Source of the DNA: Eutreptiella sp. 'Long Island Sound 2002'
Taxonomy: Eukaryota; Euglenozoa; Euglenophyceae; Eutreptiales; Eutreptiaceae
Reading direction: 5' to 3'
Assembly: GCA_964036045.1 (NCBI GenBank)
Contig: OZ038383.1
Coordinates: 38,938,294 to 39,002,293 of the forward strand
Length of the DNA: 64,000 nucleotides
Part shown: piece after piece, positions 55,086-64,000 of the stretch
Layout: every line of letters begins with the position of its first letter
How positions within the stretch are numbered: position 1 is the stretch's first letter
Translations under genes and position numbers: made by a program
Notes under the pieces: generated by a model
Databases searched by the model: none
Seen by the model: the letters and a program-made list of their open reading frames with translations, nothing else
What the model was told of the DNA's origin: nothing

Positions 55086-57566
55086 CGGTGTGTGGTGAAC
55101 TTTGAAACGTGCATCCAATCTCTGATGGCTCAGGTGCAGGACCTGCGAAATCAAAATGTAGAGTTGCAGCGATCCCAGCAGGAGCTTTCTCAGGCAGTAG
55201 CCTCTACCGCTGGCATCAGTCAGTCCTACGGGGACCAGATGACCCTAATCTTGTTAACGTTGGCTAAGTTTGACGCGGTGGTTCAGGGCTACCAGCGGGA
55301 TTCTAAGGCGGTGGAGGCTGGTGTGTCGGATCATCTTAAAATGTCCAACAGCAACACGGCTAAATGCTTTAGCGCAGTGGAAACGCTCGCTACGCGTTAC
55401 GCCGCCGTTGCATCTAAGATCGATGCTTGGGACCACTGGTACTCCAAACCTGCAGAACCCGATACGGTGGTCCCACCCCCGCATTCGGCGCCTCCACCCG
55501 TTCCTGATCCTGAGCCGGCGGCGCCTACGGGGCACATGGGCGCGCCATCCGGTCGATCTGGTGGTGGTTGTGTCATTTCTTTCTTCGTCCACCCATCCCA
55601 CCATTGCATGTACCATCCGAACGCTTTTCCGGATTCGGGATGGCCGGGGGGGGGGGGGGGGGGAACACCACGAACCATCACCAAGAACCTACTTTGCGGA
55701 GGGGAACCGCCGAAAAGCAGAAGGAACCTGCTATCCCCGAGTGGAGGGCGGCGCCTAAGCGGGAACAACACCCTACGGATCCTACGGCCCCGTGGACCAG
55801 TGCAGAGGAGAACACCCCTTCGTTGGGGAACATCCATCCCCTGACGAAAAATGTTTTCACTTCCCCCGAGAAACCTTCGTACACGCCCACTCATCCTACG
55901 GACACGTGTACAGTTTCTCGAGTGAAGGTTTCACCAAGTGCAAGTGGAGGTGCACCCCCAACCATGGCTCCCCCCGCTTACCACCCGTACCAAATGCCTA
56001 TGGTGCAAAATAGTTACACCAAAGCAGTGGAGGATAGTGGCAGGCCTCAACCGCAATTTAATGGGCAGTTAGACAGCTCCGACGAGTGGGTGGAAAAGCT
56101 TCAACAATGGTTGGGGGGGTGTGATCCCATATACCGAAAGGCCAACGAGGCAAAAATGATTTTGAGTACCTTGCCCCCATGGCTAAAAGGGATCATCAAC
56201 GCACGAGTTGCCGAGGCCACCCACCACACACAAACGACCCCCACCCTCAAAGAATTGTGGGACTTTTTGGAACCATGTATCCAGGAGTATGACCCCTCAA
56301 GGGCCGATGACAGGTGGCGAGCCCTCACTCCCAGGGTGGTTAAAGGGCAAGTGACCCTCATCGACCCCGAAGATTTCTATGCTCGTGGGCAACAGTTGTT
56401 GCCTTTGAGCAACGAGACTCGCCCCCACGTGATCCGGGAGCAGCTCCTAACTAAGCTCCCGTGGATCAAAGAGGAGGTGGTCAAGCAAGAGGCCACGAAT
56501 AGCCCGGACAGTGGTGTGGTGGCTTTTAGTGGCCTTGACCCTTCGCCCGGTCGCGCCCCATTCGAAAAAGAACTCAGGAAATATACCGCTCAACGTTGCA
56601 CCACGGTTCCTGAGATTGTTTCCTATTCGGGGCCGGGGGTGATAGTTGATTTCAAAGACCTGTATCTACAGGAGTTGATCTTGCAACTCAACAACACACC
56701 TCACACACGCGGCTACACCATGAAAGCGGAGCAACGTAGGCCTCGTTTGAAGCTTGAGGAGATCTACGCCCTTGCCCATAGAAGCGTATCAGAGAGCGAA
56801 GCTCTCGAACACCTCAAAAAGAGAGACAAGACGACGGTGACATACACCCGTCGCTCTTCTCACAATAAAACCGCGGTGAATGCGGTTAATGCGGATGCTA
56901 CGGCAGACCCTAACACCTCCGAACCCGCTGAAACCTTCGTCAACGCCGTGGGTCACCCTAAACCTCCGCCGAAGAAAACCGTCGACCCCAGGCCTAAACC
57001 GCCACCTACATTTTGGGTTCCGTGTTCCAAACATTGGAAAACACGTAATCCAACGGGGATGGAGATGTCTTGGATTGGTTGGGGTGCCACCCATTCCCAT
57101 TTTGGACGTGTAAGCCTAATTCTCCGTGCAATGACACTCATTGGAGCGTTGCCGGTACGTCTAAGGGTCGTAAGCCCAAGGGGGTTGGTGGCGTTAAGGG
57201 TGGCGGTGGTGGTAAGGGTTGTGGTGGTGGTAAGGGTGGCGGCGGCAAGGGCGATAAGGGAGGAAAGGGATCGCTGTACGGGCGCGGACGTTTGTAGGAG
57301 TGCCCAGAGGCGCCCCCTTCGAAAGAAGAAACCCTCGGGCACCCGTGTCACACTACGGTGGCTCTTGTTCCATCGAGAGTCATGAAGGGGCATATAGTGA
57401 CTAGTGAGATCCAAACCGGACTTTCCGTTCAGGTTGTTTTGCCCAATGGAGAATTTAACGCTCTCCGTGTTTTGGTGGATTTTGGGTGCCAAGCGGTCGC
57501 TTTGGCCAACCCCAATGTTTTTGGAGACCAAATCTCCGAAAAATATGAATCCCCCCAACAGAGGCG
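55086..57566 (+). pseudogene. gag: E5 gag-pro (plus strand)
   Basis: Gag-like polyprotein. The N-terminal part (from about 55124, MAQVQDLRNQNVELQRSQQELSQ) is a predicted coiled coil. At about 55570 a frameshift moves to the frame of 55568-57385, near an 18-G run (55646-55663). The capsid-like core includes FNGQLDSSDEWVEKLQQWL and LWDFLEPCIQEYDPSRADDRW. Near 57055 a second frameshift (at GGGG) leads to CHPFPFWTCKPNSPCNDTHW and a Gly/Lys tail (KGGGGGKGCGGGKGGGGKG), which ends at TAG near 57297. Further on (57358-57566), LSVQVVLPNGEFNALRVLVDFGCQAVALANPNVF looks like a retropepsin core with Asp-Phe-Gly at the active site. It is cut at 57566 by the minus-strand gag. The gag call rests on composition, order and the protease-like end. 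Confidence 0.65.
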
Positions 57567-60000
57567 CCTGCTCCGTGAGCTCCCAGTCCAGACAGAAATC
57601 TGAGGCCCCAGAACTCCAACTAACAGGCCTCAAGGCCGCACGCCACTGCTGTACTGCATCCGCCACGCTCTGTCCTGTGCTCGGCAGTGTGCAGTCCACC
57701 GCCACCCCATGGACCTGTACTTGATCGGTACTAAGGTCCAACTGTGTCAGCCGGTCCGCATCCAGGGTGTTCAATGTGCGAGGTGCAGGGACAGAAAAGG
57801 ACCCTAGGTTTGTTGTGCCGGGGGCCATCCCCGTCTCCCCTAACGAAGACAAGCTACCCATGGCTGCGAGGGGGTCACTTTTGAAAACCTGCTGCACGTT
57901 GGAGAAACTCATATGCTTCTCCCCGCTTCGTGTAGCAATGTAGCGGCGCCTGCCTCTGACCTAGGGGTTGGGCGAGCGGTGTGCACCCTCCGGATGTACC
58001 CCAACGCCGAAAACTGTGTATCAACCCGGCGTTCAGGCTTAGTGTCCCCATATGGGCAATGGGCAAGGGGAATGCCCTCTGCGGCCAAAAATGTAGGCGG
58101 AGCTCCAGGCTGTGCCTTGACAGGCTGGCTAGGGTTGAAGGGGTTGGCGTCGGGGGTCGTGCCATGGCAATGGGTAGGGTTTTCTGGTCCCTCTTCCCCT
58201 TCAGCTGCGCACTCGTCCTCCCACTCCTGTATCTTCACACCTAGGCGTTCCACGACACCCGCGAGGGTTTCCATGCCGCTCAGGATATCCGGGACCTGTG
58301 TATTCAGGGACCGGAGGAAGGCGTTGTGTTCTGCCACTCGAGTTTCCACTGCTGTCAGATCAAAATTCAGGCATGTCGACATGTCCGGAGCGCGTGGAGA
58401 CGCGGGGCCAGGCATTTGCTGCCCCTCTTCACCAGCGCCAGGTCCTGGCTGTTGTGTTGGACCTGTCGTTTCAAAGATGCACACTGCCTACACCCTCCCG
58501 GCTAATGGATCCACAACCTCAACTTTCAGGCAATCTGATTTGGATTCCGCCAGTATGAGGCGGTGGTGACAGTCTCTGATCTCCTCCGGGTGTTGGCGTC
58601 AGATACCCTCCAGGCTCTCCCTCATCTCACTCATGACTTCAGCTTTCCAGGATGTATTGTCCTCACTCTGATTCAACACTCGGCCCCGGATGTCAACCAC
58701 CTGTTTGTTCAGTCGGGCCACCTTGTGCTCCAGGGATTTATTGCCCTGCCCCAACGAAGACATCTTCGATGCACACCAAGGGCAGCAGCCTTCGCTGCCG
58801 GAGCAGGAGTGTGAAGCAGGAGGGTCGCGTTCCCAAGCCTGAGGATGCGTCAGTCCCCTTTTCCAGTATGGTGATTCTGTTGAGCGCTGTTTGTAAGGTT
58901 TGTTCACAGTATGTCAGGCGAGACGTCGTCGCTCGGATCGTGATGGTGCGCTCATCTAACAAACCTGCTGTCCTGTCTACCTGTTCTATCACTGCCGCTT
59001 GCCGGATTTTTAAGTGCTGGTACTGACCCTCCAGAGATCCTACTTTCGGCTCCAAACCAGTGACCACACATTGGAGAGTGGTGACGTGCTCAGGAGGGGC
59101 CGTAACCCTCCGAATGTCCGCCATCTCCTGCGCAATGCGCTCGCAGGCCTTCGTGATGGTGGCCCCTTGACGCGCCACTGCGCCCACGCGCTGCCCGAGG
59201 TGCTCAAGGGAGGAGGACACGTTGTGGATGTAGCCGCCAAGCCGCAGCCTGTTGGCGTCCACAGAGGCCCGCACGTCATTGATGGCCGCGTGGCAGCCCT
59301 CGATGCTCACGTGCTCACGCGTTGAGGACTCTTCCAGCCGCCGTAGGCGCGCTGCCGCTGACACTTGCAGCAGCTCGTTGACGCTGCGCTCCAGGATGGA
59401 CACGCGGGCGTTGTGAGCTTCTTGCAGACTGCGATGATCGCGCCACAGGTCACCCATGTCCTGCTGCACAGCCATGACGGCGCTGCCTAGCTCCTCCGTG
59501 TCTCCTCTGATTGCCTCAAGATGGACGGCGATGCCTGCAAAATTGGTGATCGTGAGTTCTCAGCAGATCAAACACCTGTTGATCCCCGTTCAGCCCCGAT
59601 CGCAGCGCGTCCGTGACAACTGCAATAGTTTCATGGAGCTCCGTCAGGCCGCCCTCTACTTGATGCACGCCCTCCAGGTGGTCACGAGTATGACCGATGC
59701 CTCGCCAGTTGTAGGGACACCCATGCGGATCAACCCAGCCATGCCTCTCCAGGCTGACTAGCATGCGAGTCGCAGGCAAGCTCGGCGGCACTGATTCCTG
59801 TAGATCAACAGCTGCTGCCTTCACAGGGCTGGTGAGGATCATGGGCTCCGCCGGAGCCTGTTGCCGAGCCGTAGGCTCATACAGCTGCAGCCGCAGCAGT
59901 TCAGGTTCATCGATGTTAACCATGGATTCACGAGAGGATGCACTCAGCAACAGGTTGCAGTCTTAGACAAGACTCAATTCACGCTGCAAGCACCTGATGA
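57566..60000 (-). pseudogene. gag: minus-strand coiled-coil gag-like region, copy 1
   Basis: On the minus strand, after the LTR and PBS, the frame starts at 59950 or the next Met (VNIDEPELLRLQLYEP) and runs to 59516. A one-base shift (AATTTTGCAGG) leads to the coiled-coil part (59475-58738: DMGDLWRDHRSLQEAHNA, LRRLEESS, ITKACERIAQEMADI). This copy has a 26-base deletion relative to copy 2 that shifts the frame near 58815. The tail then reaches a TGA-C at about 58599. The same frame resumes past TGA and a TAG to 58484-57909 (CIFETTGPTQQPG, WEDECAAEGEEG). A last ORF starts within an ATGA overlap at 57912 (MSFSNVQQVFKSDPLAAMG) and leads to QVQVHGVAVDCTLPSTGQSVADA. The heptad-rich composition and position suggest Gag; the function is inferred. 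Confidence 0.6.
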
Positions 60001-60008
60001 TGCTACCA
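60001..60008 (-). promoter_or_regulatory. PBS-like site of the 390-bp LTR family
   Basis: On the minus strand TGGTAGCA begins two bases after the LTR's CA end and continues TCATCAGG. The first eight bases match the initiator tRNA-Met complement, fewer than in E1 and E3. Confidence 0.5.
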
Positions 60009-60010
60009 AC

Positions 60011-60400
60011 TGATAAGCCTCTAGGCTCCTGCACAGGACCGATGCTGCAAAAGATGTGAGTTTCGTTTCATAATGCAGACCACACTGCACCTCTGCCCTC
60101 AATGCAATACACTGCTCCAGCACATCGTAGTTGTTGAGTATGTCTGTGAATCCACAGTCAACATGGTCAAAAAGACCCTGTGCAACACACAGAGGTTCAG
60201 TCTCAGACTACTCTACAGAGCACATGCATGGCGGATGCGTGAAATGCCACGATTATACTATTTAGTAATCTCTGGTTACTCTGTTGTTATTCTGTCTGTG
60301 CTCTGACGTAATTCTGCCTGTACTCTGTGATATTCATGTCGTCTGTCTTTACGTTTCAGGCCTATCACTCGCGAGCGACCTCGCAGATAAGTCGCGATCA
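60011..60400 (-). repeat. 390-bp LTR (TG...CA) of the minus-strand gag element
   Basis: Minus-strand ends are TGATCGCGACTTATC and ...GGCTTATCA. Copies occur at 8774-9141 and from 63860. Its position directly upstream of the minus-strand gag, with a PBS-like sequence between, supports a 5' LTR. No matching 3' LTR is seen in the window. Confidence 0.7.
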
Positions 60401-60402
60401 CC

Positions 60403-61389
60403 ACTCAGGAAATATACCGCTCAACGTTGCACCACGGTTCCTGAGTTTGTCGCCTATTCGGGGCCGGGGGTGATAGTTGATTTCAAAGACCCGTATCTAC
60501 AGGAGTGGATCTTGCAACTCAACAACACACCTCACACACGCGGCTACACCATGAAAGCGGAGCAACGTAGGCCTCGTTTGAAGCCTGAGGAGATCTACGC
60601 CCTTGCCCATAGAAGCGTATCAGAGAGGGAAGCTCTCGAACACCTCAAAAAGAGAGACAAGACGACGGTGACATACACCCGTCGCTCTTCTCACAATAAA
60701 ACCGCGGTGAATGCGGTTAATGCGGATGCTACGGCAGACCCTCCGAATCGCTGAAACCTCCGTCAACGCCGTGGGTCACCCTAAACCTCCGCCGAAGAAA
60801 ACCGTCGACCCCAGGCCTAAACCGCCACCTACATTTTGGGTACCGTGTTCCAAACATTGGAAAACACGTAATCCAACGGGGATGGAGATGTCTTGGATTG
60901 TTTGGGGTGCCACGATTTCCCATTTTGGACGTGTAAGCCTAATTCTCCGTGCAATGACACTCATTGGAGCGTTGCCGGTACGTCTAAGGGTCGTAAGCCC
61001 AAGGGGGCTGGTGGCGATAAGGGTGGCGGTGGTGGTAAGGGTTGCGGTGGTGGTAAGGGTGGCGGCGGCAAGGGCGATAAGGGAGGAAAGGGAGCGCTGT
61101 ACGGGTGCGGACGTTGGTAGGAGTGCCCAGAGGCGCCCCCTTCGAAAGAAGAAACCCTCGGGCACCCCTGTCACACTACGGTGGCTGTTGTTCCATCGAG
61201 AGTCATGAAGGGGCATATAGTGACTAGTGAGATCCAAACCGGACTTTCCGTTCAGGTTGTTTTGCCCAATGGAGAATTTAAGGCTCTCCATGTTTTGGTG
61301 GGATTTGGGTGCCAAGCGGTCGCTTTGGCAAACCCTAATGTTTTTGGAGACCAAATCTCCGAAAAATATGAATCCCCCCAACAGAGGCG
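60403..61389 (+). pseudogene. E5 gag-pro 3' fragment, tandem copy
   Basis: Duplicate of 56572-57566, beginning in the middle of the gag core (RKYTAQRCTTVPE), with the same Gly/Lys tail and protease-like LSVQVVLPNGEFKALHVLVGFGCQAV, where the active-site Asp is Gly. It lacks a 5' end and carries an 8-base deletion that shifts the frame, so it cannot make a normal Gag. Confidence 0.75.
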
Positions 61390-63850
61390 CCTGCTCCGTG
61401 AGCTCCCAGTCCATACAGAAATCTGAGGCCCCAGAACTCCAACTAACAGGCCTCAAGGCCGCACGCCACTGCTGTACTGCATCCGCCACGCCCTGTCCTG
61501 TGCTCGGCAGTGTGCAGTCCACCGCCACCCCATGGACCTGTACTTGATCGGTACTAAGGTCCAACTGTGTCAGCCGGTCCGCATGCAGGGTGTTCAATGT
61601 GTGAGGTGCAGGGACAGAAAAGGACCCTAGGTTGGGTGTGCCGGGGGCCATCCCCGTCTCCCCTAACGAAGACAAGCTACCCATGGCTGCGAGGGGGTCA
61701 CTTTTGAAAACCTGCTGCACGTTGGAGAAACTCATATGCTTCTCCCCGCTTCGTGTAGCAATGTAGCGGCGCCTGCCTCTGACCTAGGGGTTGGGCGAGC
61801 GGTGTGCACCCTCCGGATGTACCCCAACGCCGAAAACTGTGTATCAACCCGGCGTTCAGGCTTAGTGTCCCCATATGGGCAATGGGCAAGGGGAATGCCC
61901 TCTGCGGCCAAAAATGTAGGCGGAGCTCCAGGCTGTGCCTTGACAGGCTGGCTAGGGTTGAAGGGGTTGGCGTCGGGGGTCGTGCCATGGCAATGGGTAG
62001 GGTTTTCTGGTCCCTCTTCCCCTTCAGCTGCGCACTCGTCCTCCCACTCCTGTATCTTCACACCTAGGCGTTCCACGACACCCGCGAGGGTTTCCATGCC
62101 GCTCATGATATCCGGGACCTGTGTATTCAAGGACCGGAGGAAGGCGTTGTGTTCTGCCACTCCAGTTTCCACTGCTGTCAGATCAAAATTCAGGCATGTC
62201 GACATGTCCGGAGCGCGTGGCGACGCGGGGCCAGGCATTTGCTGCCGCTCTTGACCAGCGCCAGCTCCTGGCTGTTGTGTTGGACCTGTCGTTTCAAAGA
62301 CGCACACTGCCTACACCCTCCTGGCTAATGGATCCACAACCTCAACTTTCAGGCAATCCGATTTGGATTCCGCCAGTATGAGGCGGTGGTGACAGTCGCT
62401 GATCTTCTCCGGGTGTTGGCGTCAGATACCCTCCAGGCTCTCCCTCATCTCACTCATGACTTCAGCTTTCCAGGATGTATTGTCCTCACTCTGATTCAAC
62501 ACTCGGCCCCGGATGTCAACCACCTTTTTGTTCAGTCGGGCCACCTTGTGCTCCAGGGATTTATTGACCTGCTCCAACGAAGACATCTTCGATGCACACC
62601 AAGGGCAGCAGCCTTCGCTGCCGGAGCAGGAGTGTGAAGCAGGAGGGTCACTGGTGGGCTCACCGGGAGGAGATCGCGTTCCCAAGCCTGAGGATGCGTC
62701 AGTCCCCTTTTCCAGTATGGTGATTCTGTTGAGCGCTGTTTGTAAGGTTTGTTCACAGTATGTCAGGCGACACGTCGTCGCTCGGATCGTGATGGTGCGC
62801 TCATCTAACAAACCTGCTGTCCTGTCTACCTGTTCTATCACTGCCGCTTGCCGGATTTTAAAGTGCTGGTACTGACCCTCCAGAGGTCCTACTTTCGGCT
62901 CCAAACCAGTGACCACACGTTGGAGAGTGGTGACGTGCTCAGGAGGGGCCGTAACCCTCCGGATGTCCGCCATCTTCTGCGCAATGCGCTCGCAGGCCTT
63001 CGTGATGGTGGCCCCTTGACGCGCCACTGCGCCCACGCGCTGCCCCAGGTGGTCAAGGGAGGAGGACACGTTGTGGATGTAGCCGCCAAGCCGCAGCCTG
63101 TTGGCGTCCACAGAGCCCCGCACGTCATTGATGGCCGCGTGGCAGCCCTCGATGCTCACGTGCACACGCGTTGAGGACTCTTGCAGCCGCCGTAGGCGCG
63201 CTGCCGCTGACACCTGCAGCAGCTCGTTGACGCTGCGCTCCACGATGGACACGGCGGCGTTGTGAGCTTCTTGCAGACTGCGATGATCGCGCCACAGGTC
63301 ACCCATGTCCTGCTGCACAGCCATGACGGCGCTGCCTAGCTCCTCCGCGTCTCCTCTGATTGCCTCAAGATGGACGGCGATGCCTGCAAAATTGTTGATC
63401 GTGAGTTCTCAGCAGATCAAACACCTGTTGATCCCCGTTCAGCCCCGATCGCAGCGCGTCCCTGACAACTGCAATAGTTTCATGGAGCTCCGTCAGGCCG
63501 CCCTCTACTTGATGCACGCCCTCCAGGTGGTCACGAGTATGACTGATGCCTCGCCAGTCGTAGGGACACCCATGCGGATCAACCCAGCCATGTCTCTCCA
63601 GGCTGACTAGCATGCGAGTCGCAGGCAAGCTCGGCGGCACTGATTCCTGTAGATCAACAGCTGCTGCCTTCACAGGGCTGGTGAGGATCATGGGCTCCGC
63701 CGGAGCCTGTTGCCGAGCCGTAGGCTCATACAGCTGCAGCCGCAGCAGTTCAGGTTCATCGATGTTAACCATGGATTCACGAGAGGATGCACTCAGCAAC
63801 AGGTTGCAGTCTTAGACAAGACTCAATTCACGCTGCAAGCACCTGATGAT
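61389..63850 (-). pseudogene. gag: minus-strand coiled-coil gag-like region, copy 2
   Basis: Duplicate of 57566-60000. Here the coiled-coil frame is uninterrupted for 300 residues (63324-62422), with DMGDLWRDHRSLQEAHNAAV, ITKACERIAQKMADI, a Cys-rich CCPWCASK patch and KSLEHKVARLNKKV. It stops at TGA-C. The same frame continues through a TAG to 62307-61732. The ATGA overlap at 61732-61735 opens the final segment. The N-terminal ORF is 63799-63365, separated by the same one-base shift as in copy 1. Confidence 0.62.
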
Positions 63851-63859
63851 GCTACCAAC

Positions 63860-64000
63860 TGATAAGCCACTAGGCTCCTGCACAGGACCGATGCTGCAAA
63901 AGATGTGAGTTTCGTTTCATAATGCAGACCACACTGCACCTCTGCCCTCAATGCAATACATGCTCCAGCACATCGTAGTTGTTGGGTATGTCTTCGAATC
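63860..64000 (-). repeat. 390-bp LTR, second tandem copy (cut by window end)
   Basis: Begins TGATAAGCCACTAGGCTCC on the + strand, matching 60011 onward, and runs off the window. The PBS-like complement GCTACCA lies just before it at 63851-63857. Confidence 0.75.

Larger units (their letters stand above)
56572..64000. repeat. tandem duplication, unit about 3.83 kb
   Basis: 56572-60402 is repeated from 60403 to the window end. ACTCAGGAAATATACCGCTC starts both units at 56572 and 60403. Differences are few: an 8-base deletion near 60741, a 26-base insertion near 62650 and scattered substitutions, so the duplication is recent. Each unit carries the 3' part of the plus-strand E5 gag-pro, the minus-strand gag and the 390-bp LTR. 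The unit edge coincides with the LTR's outer end. Confidence 0.92.

Overview
The window is eukaryotic, repeat-dominated DNA. I find no intact cellular gene, no rRNA or bona fide tRNA gene, no CRISPR array and no bacterial-style operon. It is a nest of LTR retrotransposons (mostly Ty3/gypsy, chromovirus-like), one nested terminal-inverted-repeat DNA element, satellite-like tandem repeats, and a several-kilobase tract almost devoid of T on the + strand. The host is probably a large, repeat-rich algal or other protist genome. That is inference from the composition and the retroelement families; the sequence does not name the species.

Layout: 1-3.9 kb, unassigned DNA. 3.99-8.78 kb, a decayed + strand gag-pro-RT-RNase H element (E0), ending in a 368-bp LTR-like piece. 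9.6-14.8 kb, a 3'-truncated Ty3/gypsy copy (E1). 15.3-18.28 kb and 29.69-34.5 kb, one T-poor repeat tract split in two by element E2. 18.283-29.680 kb, E2: the best preserved element, with 798-bp LTRs, a 5-bp target duplication, gag, protease, a methyltransferase-like domain, RT, RNase H, integrase, a chromodomain and a 2.3-kb 3' noncoding region. 36.037-49.585 kb, E3: an older relative of E1 with a 5-bp target duplication, carrying a 2.24-kb TIR element in its 3' noncoding region. 49.9-55.1 kb, minus-strand pol remains of another chromovirus-like family (two overlapping copies, one recombinant). 55.1-57.57 kb, a + strand gag-pro. 57.57-60.40 kb, a minus-strand coiled-coil gag with its own 390-bp TG...CA LTR. 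The segment 56.57-60.40 kb is tandemly duplicated as 60.40-64.0 kb and runs off the window.

Function in the E1/E2/E3 family: transcription would start in the LTR, and a primer-binding site matches the 3' end of initiator tRNA-Met. Gag ends at a UGA-C codon that lies in frame with pol in all three copies, so pol may be made by stop-codon readthrough. Pol carries a retropepsin, then a DIRS-type Dam-like domain, then RT, RNase H and an integrase with a GPY/F module and chromodomain. The long 3' noncoding region holds RNA-structure candidates whose pairing is kept between E2 and E3 although the bases differ. The strongest new candidate is a closed stem enclosing two interleaved helices (27424-27501 and 45139-45224). 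No copy appears fully functional: E2 has a one-base frameshift, a nonsense codon and a changed RT catalytic residue; E1 and E3 have many lesions.
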